Source of the DNA: an uncultured Rubritalea sp.
GTDB lineage: Bacteria; Verrucomicrobiota; Verrucomicrobiia; Verrucomicrobiales; Akkermansiaceae
DNA length: 45,948 nt
Direction of reading: 5' to 3'
NCBI GenBank assembly: GCA_937981665.1
Contig: CALJOJ010000030.1
Coordinates: forward strand, 1 to 45,948
A program made the position numbers and the translations under genes. This document shows, one piece after another, positions 43,364 to 45,948 of this stretch (the stretch's first letter is position 1; the number at the start of each line of letters is the position of its first letter). The notes under the pieces are model-generated. The model worked only from the letters and a program-made list of their open reading frames with translations. It was not told the DNA's origin and did no database searches.

Positions 43364-43798
43364 AATGCTTAGAGATTAATGTTTTTACTTTATATTACGT
43401 GTGCTTAAATTTAGCTGGAACCTATAATACATATCATAAACCGTATTCTGTCACTGTTTTTTTATTTCCGTGGTGATTTAGTAGAAACCCGCATGTAGAA
43501 GACGTGGACGTGGGACCAGGTTCTCTCTATATTAATCTAAATAAGCCCAATCAATTTCAAGAGGGACTCTAGAATAATGCAATCAGCTGAAAATCCCACC
43601 CTCCACGTTGGATTCACCAGTATGGCTATACTTACTACTTGCTTATCGTGAAAAAAAAGCCCAAAAATCTACTAGTCGCTTCGATGTCTGCGATGCTCTC
43701 GGCTGAGAAGTTACTAGGATCTTGTGTACTATTCTATTACAGATTTCTCATGAGAATAGAAGAATACTCTTTTGGTGTAGTTTTTTCAGAGGTAGGGC
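43364..43798. other. Intergenic region upstream of the sulfatase
   Basis: I see no gene I can support. A plus-strand GTG-started 55-codon frame (43648-43815) is open but overlaps the Cys-rich gene antisense and has no recognisable family. Confidence 0.5.
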
Positions 43799-44002
43799 CT
43801 AGCTCTTCTTGTTAGGGCAAGAACCACACTTCTTGTTCGCCTTTTTCTCGCGTCTTGCGAGCATCTTTTTCTTTTGCTCTTCAGAAATGAGGTTACAGCC
43901 ACAAGTTCCGCAGCAGAGTGAAATACGTACCGTTCTATATATCCACCAAATGATAAGTAGAAGTGCTACGATGCTGCCGATAATGATTAGAAATGTATCC
44001 AT
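43799..44002 (-). CDS. Small Cys-rich membrane protein
   Basis: A 67-residue protein with one N-terminal membrane helix (residues ~4-22) and six cysteines (30, 31, 34, 36, 59, 62) in a CC-x2-C-x-C and C-x2-C pattern, plus a Lys/Arg-rich stretch. It recalls the FeoB-associated Cys-rich membrane proteins, but no feo genes are nearby. Metal or Fe-S binding is likely but not shown. It lies downstream of the YihY-like gene on the same strand, with a 90-base gap. Confidence 0.65.
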   Translation of the reverse strand: MDTFLIIIGSIVALLLIIWWIYRTVRISLCCGTCGCNLISEEQKKKMLARREKKANKKCGSCPNKKS

Positions 44003-44092
44003 GCTAGTAATAAGTTACTGGCAACATAGCACTGATCACCGCAGGGTCAAGAATGACCAAAGTGAAATCCGTAACATTCACAGGTGTCTAGT

Positions 44093-45010
44093 TTAAACAG
44101 GCGTGCTCTTGGTAGTTTCAAGATGTTCTTCACGAGTTAGCCCAGCAGCGTATTCCGCCCCAAAGAGAAATGCCTGCATCGCAAAATAGATCCAGAATAG
44201 TACTAATACTAAAGTCAAAGATGAGCCATAGTAACTGCCAACATCCGCGTACTTCAGTACCAAACTCAAGCCCACCTTCAACGCTGCTAGTAAGATAGTG
44301 CTCACCGCACCACCTTGAAGTGCGATTTTAAAAGTAGGTGGGTTTTTCGGTAACCAGCGGATAGCTACCGAGCATAATACCGCAATGGCCAAAAACGAAA
44401 ACACGGGTGCTACCATCCCGATTAACCAAGGAGGTAAAATATCATCACCAGTATAACTCATCATCAGGCCCAGTACGGTCTGAAACACAACTAGGCTAGC
44501 AATAAAGAGACCGATGAAGAGAAGTAAAACGACTGCGACCCCACGGTTTACAATTCTCTGGATTGCCATAGTTCTCGCTCTATTCTTCACTACTGTCTTC
44601 GGTTGCTCCAGCGGACCAAATATCCGAGTGAGGCAACTACGCAGCTCACCAAGCATCATCGTCGCTGAGAAAATAAGAAACACTGCACCTATAATAGGCG
44701 ATAAGCCACTACCAGTCCACTGAATATCCTTATTAAGAAGCTCTGCAAAATAGTTAGAAACATTTGTCCCCGCCACACTACTGGTACCATCTAACAGGCT
44801 CGCCTTTGCGGTCTCTTCATCCACTAGCCAAGCCGCAATAGATACTCCAGTAATCAGAATAGGAACTAATGAGATAAGTGAATAGAAAGCCAAGGCAGCT
44901 GCAGTCACAGTGTGACGATGGCTACTAGAACGCCTAAGGCAATGCTTTAAACGCTTCAGTACCGTCTTAAAAATTCCATCTATTGTCTGAGCCATGGCGC
45001 AAGTTGTCAT
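44093..45010 (-). CDS. YihY/virulence factor BrkB family membrane protein
   Basis: A 305-residue inner-membrane protein with about six helices. The family signature AALAFYSLISLVPILI is at about 38-53, and FSATMMLGELRSCLTRIFG and GSYYGSSLTLVLVLFWIYF follow. The family was once called RNase BN; its function is uncertain. Met6 (44995) is another possible start. Confidence 0.85.
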   Translation of the reverse strand: MTTCAMAQTIDGIFKTVLKRLKHCLRRSSSHRHTVTAAALAFYSLISLVPILITGVSIAAWLVDEETAKASLLDGTSSVAGTNVSNYFAELLNKDIQWTGSGLSPIIGAVFLIFSATMMLGELRSCLTRIFGPLEQPKTVVKNRARTMAIQRIVNRGVAVVLLLFIGLFIASLVVFQTVLGLMMSYTGDDILPPWLIGMVAPVFSFLAIAVLCSVAIRWLPKNPPTFKIALQGGAVSTILLAALKVGLSLVLKYADVGSYYGSSLTLVLVLFWIYFAMQAFLFGAEYAAGLTREEHLETTKSTPV

Positions 45011-45154
45011 GAAATGTAATCACTGGCGAATGTAAAATTACATATCCGAGTTAGTCAGTAGTACTAGATGCATCATTTAAATATCACTTTTAAAAACAGC
45101 TGAATCACGCTTAAAAATGTGCTTCAAATAACGCCTTATGAGAAAAGTTATCCA

Positions 45155-45733
45155 TAAGGCAACCTCCGCCAAGTGGCGTTTTTCTCGTAAATCTTAACGA
45201 ACTAAGAAGGCGTAGCGATCCATATTGTAGGTTAAATTACAAAAAGCATTGTGTTGTTTCGCTCTCTTCAGTCCTAATCGCCGAAAGAGGTCTGATCCCA
45301 TGTATTTCATCCGCCCAAAGACATGTTCAACCCTCACTCTCATCCGACTAACTTTCTTGTTAAATCCTTTGTCTTAGCGTCTACTTTTGCGTGATTCTTA
45401 TAGCCGTAATGAACTTCATGATTTTTCTTAGTCCATCTCGCATCAGAGTCTTTTTGAGGCCCTTTTGCGCTACCTTCTTCAAATCCCTCAGGTCTTGTTC
45501 CTTCTTTGATCTGTTTATTCTGATCACGGGTATTACGTTGCTTCGTTGCATCTACAAAGCTGGCATCGATGATACTACCTTCTTTTACTATCAAGTTCTG
45601 CTGATGCTCAATGGCTGAAAATAAATTGCCTCCCTTGGTGTACGTCCGATAGTTCATACCCACTTCTAATCTGTTAGAGAGAAAAATAAGAAATATTTAA
45701 TTCAACTAATTTAGGTTGGCGGAGGTTACCTTA
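45155..45733 (-). mobile_element. IS5-family element with internal deletions (both ends present)
   Basis: Ends TAAGGCAACCTCCGCCAA (45155-45172) and TTGGCGGAGGTTACCTTA (45716-45733) are inverted repeats with one mismatch. On the minus strand a shortened transposase frame (45340-45663) begins MGMNYRTYTKGGNLFSAIE and keeps EGSIIDASFVDATKQRN (first Asp region) and NHEVHYGYKNHAKVDAKTKDL. The C-terminal piece VRVEHVFGRMKYMGSDL...YAFLVR lies in another frame up to about 45197. The N-terminal third and the second catalytic-Asp region are missing, so the element is non-autonomous. Confidence 0.8.
45340..45663 (-). pseudogene. Shortened IS5 transposase frame
   Basis: A 107-codon frame inside the element at 45155-45733. 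It keeps the first DDE Asp segment and the TKKNHEVHYGYKNH region, then ends early (DLTRKLVG). The deletion removes the part seen in the relic at 11044-11442. Confidence 0.75.
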
Positions 45734-45948
45734 GAGTAATCATGAATTAGGGTATGTTTTTGTAATTTCACGTCTGCTGAGATGAAAATATTCGATAAAG
45801 TCACGTGCCTTCCAAAATAAATTTAGCCCCTAAGTGCCTTAAAATAAGGGGTCGCAAAAGAGGTTCAGGAAATAAAATTTAAAAAGGTGCAGAGATAGAT
45901 TGACAATCACGAGTTTTTTTGTAGATTGCGCCCCGCCTCACTGGTCAA

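Noticed and set aside
43648-43815. GTG-started 55-codon frame on the plus strand
   Set aside because: It overlaps the Cys-rich gene antisense, has no recognisable family and no ribosome-binding site.
1-45948. CRISPR arrays, tRNA or rRNA genes
   Set aside because: No regularly spaced direct repeats, cloverleaf-like segments or conserved rRNA stretches were recognised while reading; a covariance-model scan would be decisive for tRNA.

Overview
The window looks like a chromosomal segment of a marine-type Verrucomicrobiota bacterium, probably of the order Verrucomicrobiales. The evidence is a giant prepilin-like protein resembling the Verru_Chthon cassette A family, two secreted sulfatases and a GH95 fucosidase-type enzyme, weak or absent Shine-Dalgarno sequences at most starts, and a moderate GC content. 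No phylogenetic marker was searched, so this placement is an inference from gene content.

Layout. 1-278 is the 5' part of a decayed IS630-type transposase. 333-2361 (minus) holds 5-formyltetrahydrofolate cyclo-ligase overlapping glycerol kinase. 2564-8331 (plus) holds a 1341-residue prepilin-like protein, an overlapping secreted protein and an outer-membrane beta-barrel protein. 8332-11505 is a gene-poor stretch around a sulfatase gene, with hairpins, a MITE-like element and an IS5-family relic. 11506-17915 is a complete RND efflux operon (TetR, outer-membrane lipoprotein, membrane fusion protein, pump) with overlapping or closely spaced genes. 17905-28369 is mixed housekeeping: a dual-specificity-type phosphatase, prfC, a receiver-domain protein with a degenerate zinc-ribbon protein, a phosphoglycosyl transferase with a ferritin-like diiron protein, a tandem thioredoxin-fold protein, an AddB-like nuclease and an M20 peptidase.

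28446-33317 (minus) carries a GH95 glycosidase, a secreted histidine phosphatase and a CNNM/CBS membrane protein. 33598-37127 (plus) carries a Prc-type protease, a SprT-like protein and a TIGR02206-type membrane protein. 37111-41220 carries an M42 aminopeptidase (minus), an SDR dehydrogenase (plus), then pheS, hisI and an unknown gene (minus). 41837-45010 (minus) carries a second sulfatase, a small Cys-rich membrane protein and a YihY-family protein. The window ends with an internally deleted IS5-family element with both inverted repeats.

How the genes fit together: the sulfatases and GH95 enzyme suggest use of sulfated, fucose-containing polysaccharides, but they are scattered rather than in one locus. 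The most system-like and least described groups are the prepilin-like, secreted and barrel gene trio, the diiron/phosphoglycosyl transferase pair, and the receiver/degenerate zinc-ribbon pair. A small non-autonomous family of IS5 derivatives is present in at least two copies sharing the same leader and truncation. No CRISPR array, rRNA or tRNA was recognised.
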